A DNA stretch of 64,000 nucleotides from positions 169,601,861-169,665,860 of the forward strand of contig NC_081406.1 of NCBI RefSeq assembly GCF_030272615.1. The letters run 5' to 3'. Numbering within the stretch: position 1 is the stretch's first letter; each line of letters opens with the position of its first letter. Origin of the DNA: Cryptomeria japonica (Eukaryota; Streptophyta; Pinopsida; Cupressales; Cupressaceae). Positions 43,221 to 54,045 of the stretch are shown piece after piece. The translations under genes and the position numbers were made by a program. A model generated the notes under the pieces. That model saw only the letters and a program-made list of their open reading frames with translations, did not search any database and had not been told where the DNA came from.

Positions 43221-43947
43221 GACCCAATGGGCATTATGTAAGGAGGTTGGATAGGTGGAATAAAGAACATCTTTTGAATAACAATTTGAAGATCATTTTC
43301 TGGTTTCTTTCTCAGAGTTCAATCTTCATTTGAAAACTATAAATAATGGCTTAAATCTTTAAATGCTAGTGTGATAGAGTAGATGTTACTTTTTCATGTT
43401 TTGTTAGTTCCAATTTTGAAGTCATGCCAAGCTCAGCTCTGTAAATAAGTTGTCATTCTGTTTCTTGTTTTCTGTTGAAGACAAGTAGTTATAACATGGC
43501 TCTATCTTTATTCTCCATCATGGGATCCACACAACCATTAGAGGTTGTCAAGAAGAGTCAGCCATGTATAGTAGAGTTCTATGTGTAGTAGACCAAGGAA
43601 TGGCATCGGTCGTTTCAGTAGATTGGCCCTAGGCGAGCTTGATGATAGCTCAGATAGGTATCAGTGACCAAGAGGAATCACTTGTAGGGTAGACTGGAGT
43701 TTAGCCTGTTAGCCTTAGATGAGAGAAAGATGGGATCAAAGGGAGAGAAGGTCCAAGAATGAGGAGGAAAACAACTTAGCAGAAGTTGTAGGTGTAATCC
43801 ATGGTAGAGAAAACCCTACAAGGTGGCTGGTGAGATCTGGTGGATTTACGAAAGTGAATTCACACAGAGCAGAGTATCAAACCTTGGTAGTGAGAACCTA
43901 GAGTGGATTAGGGGAATAGTGAGAGGAGCATTCCTGGGTTAGGCTAG

Positions 43948-46246
43948 TGTTGTCATTCTATGTACCCTTCATTTGAATTTGATTGAAAAAGTCCTCATGT
44001 GTTCAACTTTCAAGTTTTAAAGTTTTGCATCAAGTGTCTTGATCCGAGTCCTTGAACTTTTCTTAGAAAATTTTGCATTGGTTCAATAGAGTTCATAGAG
44101 GTTCAGTGAGGTTCACCAGGTTCAAACAGTTCAATCAGGTACGAAGATGCAGGTTCAACAGTCCAATTCAAAAGAGTGGTAGTGCATTTTAGATTTGCAT
44201 CAAGATTTTCAACCAGATTAAAAAAGGTTCAGGTTGGTTCAATGGTTCAAGAAGGTTCAAATATTTTTAGAACTTCAACAAATTTTAATGATTAATGTTT
44301 TGAAGGCACGGGTTCAATCTTAGAGGTTCAAAGTTGTAAGCTCAGGCTCTTAGTTCACAGGCTTTCAAAGGTATAGTTCAGTTTGTGGATTCAAAAGTCA
44401 AACCAGTTTAAAGGCTTCTATATTGAATTTGATGTGCAATCAGAAAGTGGATAATGGATTTTGAAGACCCTTGCAATCAGAAGTTTACCATACTAGTATT
44501 CTAGGAATCAAAAGATTGGGCCTGACTTGAAATTCTCAAACTCCAAACATCAGTGACTCCTTGCATTCGCAAGATACATTGAGAATGAAATCGTTTATAG
44601 TGTCCAAGTAACTTGTTCTCTGATTAGATTCGATTGGTGACTTACTATTTACTACCATTGGTTGTGTGCTTCCTGTGAGAGAAGTTACTGTCGAGCTCAT
44701 ATGATAAAATGAAAGAAAATTAGGATGGTTTGCGGAATGTTCAATATACCAACAATAGGGTTTGCCGGTCTTGCAAGTCGGTTACAATTAGAAAGAAATT
44801 ATTATTTATCACCATTTACAATGGAAGGGAAATCTGTGACAACAATAGCATCGAAGTCAGTGGCCGAGCGAGAAAATGTTTGGTATATCAGGATTTTATA
44901 TGATTGTTGGTAATCCCTAAAACATGTCTCAATAGTAGATCAGGATTTTATATGAATGGATTCAACAATATCCATTCGATGTTCATATCCACAAGATTGA
45001 ATATGAGGCCATTGTTAAAGAAAGTTATGGTGCAGAGTGTTTGAGAGCAAACGATGTGAAAGTCATTGAGAACATTATTTTGGCAAGTTTGATTTTATGA
45101 CAAGCATATAGACCTTGACACAGTAGAAAATATTTTTTGACTAAGACATTATTTTTGAAATCGCTCTAGTTAGAATGCAGAAAACTAGGTTTCGGCCAAC
45201 ATATCCAAAATTGAGAAAGATCCAATGACGAAAAAAAAGTTAAGGCTCTTGCACCGAGACATACTTTGACTGTCATAATTTTTTTTTTAGTTTTCCCAAC
45301 ATAAAGAGTTTTTTATTTTGGGTTGATACAGAGTGTTATGACAAAGTGCCACATGTCTAGATATTGTTACACATGTCATTTATTTGCTAATCTACATCAT
45401 TGTAAACTTTTAAATCAAAGTTTATAAAGATAGGAAATGCAAAAAAAGGGAAAGAAACATTGGGAATGAATGAAGAATTAAAAATATTTTCAAGAATCAG
45501 TTATCTTCAAAACTAAAAAGTTACGCTAACCGAAAGCAGCGGGGCACAAAACATTATTTATTGGAAGATTTTCAAATCAAAGGGGTTCTAATTCTCTATG
45601 GGAGAAGTCTGTGTGTTGTTGATAGGGAAGAGGTTATTTCTGAGTTTTTAATTGTAGCAGGGGGCATGTTTTCTTTTCCTACAATGGTAATGTACAAAAC
45701 TTGAGTCTTTGAACTCATTTTGATATTGAAGGAATGGAGAAGGCATTCAAGAGTCTTTGAATTCTTTATTGTTGTCTTCAGATTTTATTGAGCTTGGTCT
45801 CATTAATATTATTTTTCAGTACCATTCTTGTCATGACAAGCTGTAGATGTGATTAATTCTGGAACTTTGTTTTCAAATTGAGTTACCTCTTGGGAAGGAT
45901 ATGTGCTCCTACTTCTTTAGTTATTTTCTATGGGTGTTGGGAATATGAACTATGCTTTCTTTTTCCTTTATTCACTTTATTTAGTATTTAGTCCTCTTCA
46001 CATTTACTTCATAGTAATGAGTAGGTGTTAGTGCCTTTAGTTGCTTTCAGGTTAAACGCAAATGTGTGGTTTAAAACCAATTAATTTATTGAACATTTGA
46101 CCGGGGAGCTGTACCCTGTAAAATTCAGAGGAAGATTATCAATCCCATGATAATCGATCCAACTATTAGTGTTTTTTGTCTTTCATTCTGGGCATTGGGA
46201 GTTAATTTGCATATTCATTTTTGAAGGACAAATCTATTTACTAACA
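43948..46246 (+). repeat. 5' LTR of element G
   Basis: 2299 bp. The first 450 bp are packed with GGTTCAA/GTTCA motifs. Compared with the 3' copy it keeps 45272-45917 but lacks about 100 bp near 44940. Confidence 0.9.
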
Positions 46247-46252
46247 GATTTT

Positions 46253-46272
46253 TGGCAACTCTACTAGGGATC
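46253..46272 (+). other. Primer-binding site of element G (tRNA-Arg type, decayed)
   Basis: TGGCAACTCTACTAGGGATC lies six bases after the LTR. It equals a tRNA-Arg-type site of the form TGGCGACTCCACTGGGGATC with three transitions. Tat/Ogre-lineage elements commonly use such a site. Confidence 0.65.
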
Positions 46273-47569
46273 TAGAAATGAAAGATCAATGTTTTCTTTC
46301 CTCAGTTTGATTAAATATATCGGTGTAAAGAGATTGGTGACTCTGTGTAAAATATCATGCTCAAATCAAGAGCAATGGGAGAGGGGAAAAGGCCAAATTC
46401 CACCATCTTTGAAATTCTTGCGATGGATGACAAAGTGTTGCACAAATTTTGAGATCATTACAAGGAAAGTATTTCTCATGCTATTAAAATTAATAAAAGC
46501 ATAGAAGATGACCATTCATCCGCTCTTTTATGGACGAGTCTTTGTGCAAGGTTTCACAGGCTGAAAGAGTTGGAGGAAAGGATGCATCAGTTGCAAGCTA
46601 ATAGGAAAAGAATATTGCAGCTTAAGGAACAATTGAGAGTTGATGAAGATGAAGCTCCAACTGCTCCAGAATTTTTCTATTCACAAAATTTTTTAGTTTT
46701 GAGTGAGCAAGAGATTGAGCCAAGAAAACAACTCAGAAAGAAACCTACAACTAAAGAGTTGGATGGTGAAAGTGATCATATGTTGCAATATCTTTGGAAT
46801 GCATTCAAGGGAAGCATTTCTGAGGCAGAGAAGAATAATCTAAGTCCCTCTAAAGATCATAAATCTTCCTTGCTGCTGAAATGTGTGCATCCGAGGTATT
46901 ATAACCTCAAGAAACATAAAGAAGAAACTCAAGCTACTATTGAAAGAGAAAAGGAAAAATCAGAAAATAAAGAACCAGTATCATATATCTTCTCGGGTCT
47001 AGGTGAAGGAGATCTTGAGCCAACATTAGTCAAGCCATTAGAGGCTTGGGATCACAATCAACGAATAAGAAATTTGTGTCAAGTTGAGACTGAGGATTCT
47101 AAATCTTTTTCAGCATGCAAGAATGAGAAATTACTCATTTCTCTTGAAAAAGAAATGTCATCAAATGAACAGAAAAAGGATATGTCTGCATGTGAAGGTG
47201 GTGTAAATATTTTTTCTGCCACATATTTTCTCAATGAAGATTTCATTCTTGCAAAGGAAAAAGATGTAGTTACCATTAAGTTTGATCCCATGCTTGTAGA
47301 AAATGATTTTGAGAAACAACAATCATTAATTGTGCATTCAGAGATCGAGCATGAAATCATTTTGCAAAAGGAATCTCTTATTTTTTATGATCCTCCTACA
47401 TGTCCAAAAGAGGAAGAGATTTTTGATGGTATTGAAAAGAATGGTACAACAACAGCTAAGATGGAGGAGCAATTTAAAAATTCAGAAGAGAAAATCACTT
47501 GGAGAGAGACTAATGCGTTATACTTACGGGCTAAATATAATGAAGATTCTAAAGTTAGAGACAATACTT

Positions 47570-48821
47570 TGTAGACACTTAAAAATAATTATTTTAATTA
47601 TTTTTAATTCCTCACATAATTAATTAATTAATTATGTTAATTCAAATTCTCCTCAATATTAATTAAATATAATTAATATTGTCACTATAGTATGTGACTG
47701 ATTTATTTAATAAATCAATCCCTTTCTTTATTCTTCTAAAAAATTAAATTCTCACAAATCTTCCTCTTAGCTAATAAATCTCAATTAATTAGATAACCTA
47801 CATGATTCCTGCAAATCATCTTCTTAATTCATCATTAACCTAATAAAGTCTTCTAGAAACTCCCTAAACTCACTTAACCTTATTCTTCTAATTTTTTATT
47901 CCCTCCACTCATTCTCTCTCCTAGTCAAATCCTCCTACAAATCCTATCTCACCTAACATTTCCTCTAATCCCCCTCCTAATGAGTTGCTAGTGACTAATC
48001 ATCATGATTAGTCACAAAGTCAACCCCTTGTCCCTTCCATCCAACCACCAGCTTTTAAAGCTCTTTTCCTAGGTGAATGTGAGATTTTCAAAATCTCACA
48101 ATCCTCTAAGCATCTCCTCTCCCAAGGAATTTTTAATTCCTTCTTATTCCTCTAATCCCCATGATCATCCCTTTTTGGAAAATTTTAAATTCCTCCTCTC
48201 CATTCTTCAAGGAATGTCACATCCCTTGCTCCTCTCAAGGCACATTGGGATGTCCTCCCAATGCACCTTGCTCTTCTCAAGGTACCTTGGGAAGTCTTCC
48301 CAATGCACCTTGAGGAGTGTGGAGACAAGAAATGCCTTTAAGACATATCTCTTGGTCTCCACACCCTCTCTTGGACCTTGTGTGAGCTCACAAGCAATCA
48401 TAGCCCTTCATCTTGGATCCATCCCAACCATCCATTCTTCCTCTCCTCTTCCTATAAATTGAGGACTCCATCCCTTCATTGATCATCTCCAAGTTTAGTA
48501 ATCTTATGCTACCCTTTTGAACCTAGGAAATCATCTTGAGCAACCTTATCATGTCCAAATCATATCTCATCCACACTTAACCATTTTGTCCATATCATCC
48601 TCCTAAAATACCTTTCATATTGTGCACAACATTGAAGAGCCATCCACATCAAGCAAGCAAGAGGAGCACATCAAGTGAAGCATCATCCAAGGGTGCCTTC
48701 ACTTCATCAAGCTCCATCCAAAGGAGAAGGTATTGGTTTATGAGGTATATGCATTTCATTCTTGTTTTGAGCATTTCAAATTATGTCTTTGGATTTCATG
48801 TGATTATATGTTTGATTTGCA
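47570..48821 (+). mobile_element. Solo LTR H in the ORF of element G
   Basis: Starts TGTAGACACTTAAAAATAAT, similar to solo LTR I and the K LTR, with an AT-rich first 250 bp. It probably ends TTTGATTTGCA at 48821. Flanks TACTT (47565-47569) and TATTT (48822-48826) are a TSD with one C/T difference. A TATAAATTGAG box is near 48451. G's coding character stops at its left edge and resumes after it. The right boundary is less certain than the left. Confidence 0.72.
48237..48311 (+). repeat. Two tandem hairpin units in solo LTR H
   Basis: Two 33-bp hairpins repeat with a 42-bp period. The first (48237-48269) pairs CATTGGGA with TCCCAATG inside AAGG...CCTT. The second (48279-48311) pairs TTGGGAAG with CTTCCCAA around a single base, again inside AAGG...CCTT. 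Confidence 0.75.
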
Positions 48822-49603
48822 TATTTGTTATCTAATCCACCTCACTAATCTTTTATCCTCTTCATCCTCTCTTCGAGTTTTCTGATTCTCAATTAATTTT
48901 TGAAGATAAATGCTTTTCTCATGATAAAAATGAGTTAGAAAAATATTGCTTTAAGACTAATTTTGGAAGTAATATTCTTTCTGAAATAACTTGGTGTAAG
49001 CAAGAAAAACAAGATCATATTAGCATTACATCTAACTCTTTAGTTTTTCATAAACAAAAGGTTATTGAAGAGAAAATTATGAGTCATTTTTCATCATCTA
49101 TTAGACAAGAAGATCTCAGCATGGAAGATCCAGGTATTACTTCATTCTATACTTTTTCTTTCAATAAGAAGTCTGTGGATTTAATAGTCAAGAATGATGG
49201 AATTATTTCTGCTAACTTGGATCCTACGCTTGGTGGAGTTTCTTTTTATCCCAAACTGGGTTTGAATGCTGAAAATCCATTAAAGAATAATTATTTTTCT
49301 CATGAGAATTATAAAGATGATGCAGCCTTATCTCTAAAAAAAATTTAGCACTTTTTCCAGCCAGTATTGGAAAATTGCTTAAGTGACACTATGCACAGGG
49401 CTTTGCAAGATTCAGAACTTCGTGATGAAAAGTGGCTCTTTGGGTATGAATTCTTGATCACAAAGTTCTTGCATGCTATTAGTTTGACGTTCAGTAGTGA
49501 AGAAGTCACCAACACACAATGGTTGTGGGTTACTTCATTTGAGCACAACCCCTTATTTCGGAAAGGCTCATACTTCTCCACATCAGTTAATGGTCATGTG
49601 TGA

Positions 49604-49926
49604 TTTTTTCTTGCCTTTTTCTTCTTATGGTGGGATTTTAACACCTGTGTATATCTCTGTGAATAAGTTTCAGCTTCGCAAGTCTTTTTGTTGTGTGTAG
49701 GATAACTTCTTTGGTGTTAGCTTTGGCTGCTAGTTTTTGTGGTGCTAGTAGTTTAGTTGCTTTGGCTTGATGGTTTGCCTTGCTCTCCTCCATCCTCTCT
49801 GCAAGCAACTCCCATTGTTTATTCTTGACTCTGTTATTTCCCAATGGATTATGGCACTGTTCCTAACCAGAGATTCTGAAAGTTCTCCACTTTTTGCATG
49901 AAAAAGCAGTCCCCAGTCAGAGCCAA
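49604..49926 (+). other. Non-coding 3' part of element G
   Basis: About 320 bp between the ORF and the 3' LTR. T/G-rich, with no recognised gene and only a weak purine tract before the LTR. Confidence 0.4.
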
Positions 49927-51681
49927 TGTTGTCATTCTATGTACCCTTCATCTGAATTTGATTGAAAAAGTCCTCCTATGTTCAACTTTCAAGTTTTAAA
50001 GTTTTGCATCAAGTGTCTTGATTCGAGTCCTTGAACTTTTCTTAGAAAATTTCGCATTGGTTCAGTAGAGTTCATAGAGGTTCAGTGAGGTTCACCAGGT
50101 TCAAACCATTCAATCAAGTATGAAGATGCAGGTTCAACGGTCCAGTTCAAAAGAGTGGCAGTGCATTTTAGATTTTGCATCAAAATTTTCAACCAGATTC
50201 AAAAAGGTTCAGGTTGGTTCAATGGTTCAAGAAGGTTCAACTATTTTAAGAACTTCAACAAATTTTAATGATCAACGTTTTGAAGGCACAGGTTCAATCT
50301 CAAAGGTTCAAAGTTGTAAGCTCAGGCTCTCAGTTCACAAGCTTTCAAAGGTATAGTTTAGTTTGTGGATTCAAAATTCAAACCAGTTTGAAGGCTCCTA
50401 TATTGAATTTGATGTGCAATTAGAAAGTGGATAATGGATTTTGAAGACCCTTGTGATTGAAAGTTTACCATACTAGTATTTTAGGAATCAAAAGATTGGG
50501 CCTGACTTGAAATCATCAAACTCCAAACATCAGTGACTCCTTGCATTCGCAAGATACATTGAGATTGAAATCATTTGTAGTGTCCAAGTAACTTGTTCTC
50601 TAATTAGATTCAATTGGTGACTTACTATTTACTACCATTGGTTGTGTGCTGCCTGTGAGAGAAGTACCTTCGAGCTCATATGATAAAATGAAAGGAAATT
50701 AGGATGGTTTGAGGAATGTTAAATATACCGACAATAGGGTTTGTAGGTCTTGCAAGCTGGTTACAATTAGAAAGAAATCATTATTTATCACCATTTACAA
50801 TGGAAGGGAAATCTGTGACAACAATAGCATCGAATTCAGTGGTCGAGAGAGAAAATGTTTGGTAGATTGGGATTTGATATGATTGTTGGTAATCCCCAAA
50901 ACATGTCTCAATAGCCGAATCAAAGGTATAGGAATAGATCATTGTGTTAGGATTTTGATAATGAGCTCATGAAGGATAAGATTGTTGAGTTTTTCAAATC
51001 TGCATGGAAATATTTGCTTCCCTGTATGTCAACCCATATGAATGGATTCAACAATATCCATTCGATGTTCATATCCACAGGATTGAATATGAGGCCATTG
51101 TTAAAGAAAGTTATGGTGTAGAGTGTTTGAGAGAAAAAGATGTGAAAGTCACTGAGAACATTATTTTGGCAAGTCTGATTTTATGATAGGCATATAGACC
51201 CTCACATAGTAGAAAATATTTTTCGACTTAGACATTATTTTTGAAATTGCTCTAGTCAGAATGTAGAAAACTAGGTTTCAGCCAACATATCCAAAATTGA
51301 GAAAGATCCAATAGTGAAAAAAAAAGTTACAGCTCCCGCACCGAGACATACTTTGTTATTTTCTATGGGTGTTGGGAATATGAACTGTGTTTTCTTTTTC
51401 CTGCATTCACTTTATTTAGTATTCAGTCCTCTTCACATTTACTTCATGGTTATGAGTAGGTGTTAGTGCCTTTAGTTGCTTTCTGGTTAAAAGCAATTGT
51501 GTGGTTTTAAACCAATTAATTTATTGAACATCTGACCGGGGAGCTGTACCCTGTAAAATTCAGAGGAAGATTATCAATCCCATGATAATTGATCCAACTA
51601 TTAGTTCTTTTTGTCTTTCATTCTAGGAATTGGGAGTTAATTTGCATATTCATTTTTGAAGGACAAATCTATTTACTAACA
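49927..51681 (+). repeat. 3' LTR of element G
   Basis: 1755 bp, collinear with the 5' LTR except that a segment equivalent to 45272-45917 is missing near 51355 and about 100 bp extra is present near 50920-51040. The GGTTCAA-rich part is at about 49980-50390. Confidence 0.92.
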
Positions 51682-51748
51682 ACTAGGAAGAAAGCCTTAG
51701 AGTGAGTCAAGCTGACACAAGCAATATAGGATCCTCGCTATCACTACT

Positions 51749-53100
51749 CAGGTTGAGGGTGTTGATTATGGTGAGATATTTTCTCATGTTGCAAAAATGA
51801 CATCCATTAGATTTTTACTTTCTATTGCTATTGCTTAAGATTTAGAGGTTGAGAAAATGGATGTAAAAATTATTTTCCTTCATGGTGATTTGGAGGAGGA
51901 TATTTATATGACACAACTAGCGCACTATGTGGTGAAAGGTAAAAGTAATTTGGTCTATAAACTAAATAAATCTTTGTATGGCCTCAAACAGAGTCCTAGG
52001 ATGTGATATAAAAAATTTGATACATATGTGTTGAGTGTGGGATTTGAGCATTCTAAATCAAAACACTATGTTTATTATAAATTTAAGGGTGATCATTTCT
52101 CGTACATTGCATTGTATGTTGATGATATGTTATTCATTGGTAAAGGGAAAGGTATGATTTCAGAACTAAAGTCTCAGCTCGCTACTAAATTTGAAATGAA
52201 AGATCTTGGTGCATCAAAGCACATTCTTGGGATGGAAATTAGAAGATATAGAGTGAACATAAAGCTAGGGCTAGGCTAGAGTAAGTATGTGAATTCAGTG
52301 TTACATAGATTCAACATGAAGGATTGTAGACCATTGTGTGTTCCTTTTATAGTTGGAATAAAATTATCTATTGCAAATTATCCTACATCCCCATCGGAGA
52401 TGTAAGACATGAGAAGAGTGCCTTACCAGAGTGTAGTTGGAAGTTTGATTTACATTATGGTCTATTCTAGACCAGACATTGCCCAAGTAGTGGGATTTCT
52501 TTCAAGATATATGTCTAATCCTAGTAAAGTTCATTCAAATGCACTCAAAAGAGTCTTTAGATATTTCAAGGGCACCTTAGAGTATTCTTTTTGTTATCAT
52601 GGTAATTTGGTTGGAGACGTGATTTCCCTTGATATTCATGGTTATGTGGATTCAGACTAAAAAGGTGATATTGATAGCAGAAGATCCACTAGTGCTTATG
52701 TGTGTACTTTATTTGGTGGTTCAATTAGCTGGATGAGTAAGTGATAGGTTGTGGTTTCTTTGTATCATACTGAAGAAAAGTATATGGAAGCTACTCATGC
52801 TTGTAAAGAAGTCGTTTGGCTTAAGAGACTGTGTTCAGATATTGGAATAAAACAAGGAGTAGTGATAGTTTATTGTGACAGTCAGAGTGTGATCTGCCTA
52901 GCTAGGAACCTGACATTTCATGCTCGAACCAAACATATTGATGTTCTATATCATTTTGTCAAAGATATTGTCGAAGATGGAAGGGTGAAGTTGGTTAGGG
53001 TAGAAAATTCGAGGAAATTTGTAGATTCCTAACTAAGGTTGTGAGCAAAGAAAAGTTCAGATGGTGTTCTGAGTCTATGGGCCTCATGGCCCCGAGCAAT
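51749..53100 (+). pseudogene. Reverse transcriptase and RNase H of element A, continuation
   Basis: Reads GVDYGEIFSHVAKMTSIRFL, then [18 protein letters not shown], then [10 protein letters not shown] followed by TGA for Trp. The intact catalytic YVDDMLFIG follows at about 52117-52143, then FEMKDLGASKHILGMEI. After stops near 52278 and 52403 come RVPYQSVVGSLIYIMVYSRP and VGFLSRYMSNPSKVH. RNase H follows: YVDSD with a TAA after it (52660), ISWMSK with a TGA, then SLYHTEEKYMEATHACKEVV and VYCDSQSVICLARN. It ends near 53032-53100. About 75 percent of the RT-RNase H length is here; stops make it inactive. Confidence 0.88.
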
Positions 53101-53143
53101 TAATTTAGTGAGTTGATACTCCCTTTTCTCTTGCAAGGTGTTC

Positions 53144-53157
53144 AAAAAGTGGGAGGA
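53144..53157 (+). other. Polypurine tract of element A
   Basis: AAAAAGTGGGAGGA abuts the 3' LTR start TGTTGGG. Confidence 0.9.
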
Positions 53158-54045
53158 TGTTGGGAAAATGGTGTCTCAACCTTGTAATAAAACGAGGTTA
53201 CTATTTATAGTAAGTTTTTATTTGAGCACGAAATGGTGCAAAATTCTCCCCAAAGCTTCTAGTTGAAGCATACCAGTAAAGTTTCGTCACAAGATCACAA
53301 CTAGTTTGAAGATATTAAAGTTTATATTTTAGAGGGGCATGATGAAAGGTTTCAACTTAATTTTGAGGAATTTAGACCCTCTGAAATGCCCTAAAATGTG
53401 GGTGTAAATGGTGTATCTATTTACAAGGTGATAGAGCACTTCGTCATCTTTCCGGTGCTTCAAACAATTTGTCAATCGAACACATGGTTCTCAAGTTATG
53501 GCCTCTGTAAGTTAGGACTCCTGAAATAGGAAATATAAAATGCATGAGACACATAAATGAGTTGTAAAAGGGAGGGACACGTGTTGATGTGTGTTTTGAT
53601 ACGTCATAGGGCATCTAGATTGGAGATAAGGTCGGCTATACTTTATTGGGTAGTTTTAGCCCATGGTTTTGTAATATCGTTTGACAGTTTCTTGTATTGT
53701 ATCTCTTATATATGAGGTGTGTGAGATAGAGGTTGTGTCTAAGAGTCTCATAGCTATTGATTTACCTCTGAACCTCTGATTAGTGGTACTCCTGCGAAGA
53801 GCTTGCTTTGCAAATACATTGTAATCTCTTATTGATTGCTGAATAATATATTGAGCTGCTTTTAGAGTGTGGGGTTTTTCTCCCGAAAGGGTTTTCCCCA
53901 TGTAAATCACTGTGTTATGGTATGCATTTTATTATGTCTATTTTTGTTAAGTTTATGTAACTGTTGTAACAATCTGAATTTTTTTTGCAATACCCTCCTC
54001 TCAAGGTTAGTGTAGGAAGTTGTTATGCTACTTAACTTCCTTACA
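53158..54045 (+). repeat. 3' LTR of element A
   Basis: 888 bp, TGTTGGGAAAATGGTG to CTTCCTTACA; aligned to 18069-18963 with many substitutions and a few short indels. Followed by AAAAC. Confidence 0.93.

Larger units (their letters stand above)
46375..49603 (+). pseudogene. Long ORF of element G, unknown function, split by solo LTR H
   Basis: From the ATG at 46375 one frame runs to 47569 with one TGA near 46450, passes solo LTR H, and resumes from about 48880 to 49603 with one TAG at 49346. Together this is about 640 codons. The N-terminal part is charged and likely coiled-coil (LKELEERMHQLQANRKRILQ, LKEQLRVDEDEAP). A later segment FLNEDFILAKEKDVVTIKFD followed by PMLVEND resembles a post-H segment SFNKKSVDLIVKNDGIISAN followed by LDPTL, suggesting an internal duplication. 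WLFGYEFLITKFLHAISLTF is near the C-terminus. I find no gag, zinc-knuckle or enzyme motif. It may be the extra ORF of a Tat-like family; the function is unknown. Confidence 0.6.
43948..51681 (+). mobile_element. Element G: non-autonomous LTR element inside F
   Basis: LTRs at 43948-46246 (2299 bp) and 49927-51681 (1755 bp) share start TGTTGTCATTCTATGTACCC and end TATTTACTAACA. Flanks are GCTAG (43943-43947) and ACTAG (51682-51686), a TSD with one transition. The length difference comes from a 0.65-kb deletion in the right LTR and a smaller one of about 0.1 kb in the left. The interior has a tRNA-Arg-like primer site and one long ORF of unknown function but no pol enzymes, so G relied on another element. 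Solo LTR H lies inside the ORF. Confidence 0.9.
42311..51743 (+). mobile_element. Insertion F: solo LTR-like element, itself split by G
   Basis: Begins TGGTGTAGGAGCACC and ends CCTCGCTATCA, with perfect flanking duplications CTACT at 42306-42310 and 51744-51748. Without element G it is about 1.69 kb (42311-43947 plus 51687-51743). It has no coding region, a TATAAAA box at 43214-43220 and a 73-bp minisatellite. This suits a solo LTR, but no second copy is in the window to prove it. Its first 15 bases equal the start of B's LTR on the minus strand (TGGTGTAGGAGCACC), while the remainder differs. Confidence 0.82.
18069..54045 (+). mobile_element. Element A: Ty1/copia retrotransposon split by nested insertions
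   Basis: Two LTRs of 895 and 888 bp share start TGTTGGGAAAATGGTG and end TTACA, a primer site follows the left one and a polypurine tract precedes the right one. Flanks are AAAAT on the left and AAAAC on the right, a one-mismatch TSD. Gag, protease and gag-pre-integrase lie at 19084-20549, integrase at 41169-41826, start of RT to 42310, then RT and RNase H at 51749-53100. The gaps are filled by element B with its load (20550-41168) and insertion F with its load (42311-51743). The LTRs differ at roughly one base in ten by eye, so A is old, consistent with being the outermost layer. Confidence 0.93.

Noticed and set aside
48841-48880. Alternative right end of solo LTR H near 48845
   Set aside because: No duplication matching TACTT and no CA terminus there; 48821 with TATTT is the better fit.
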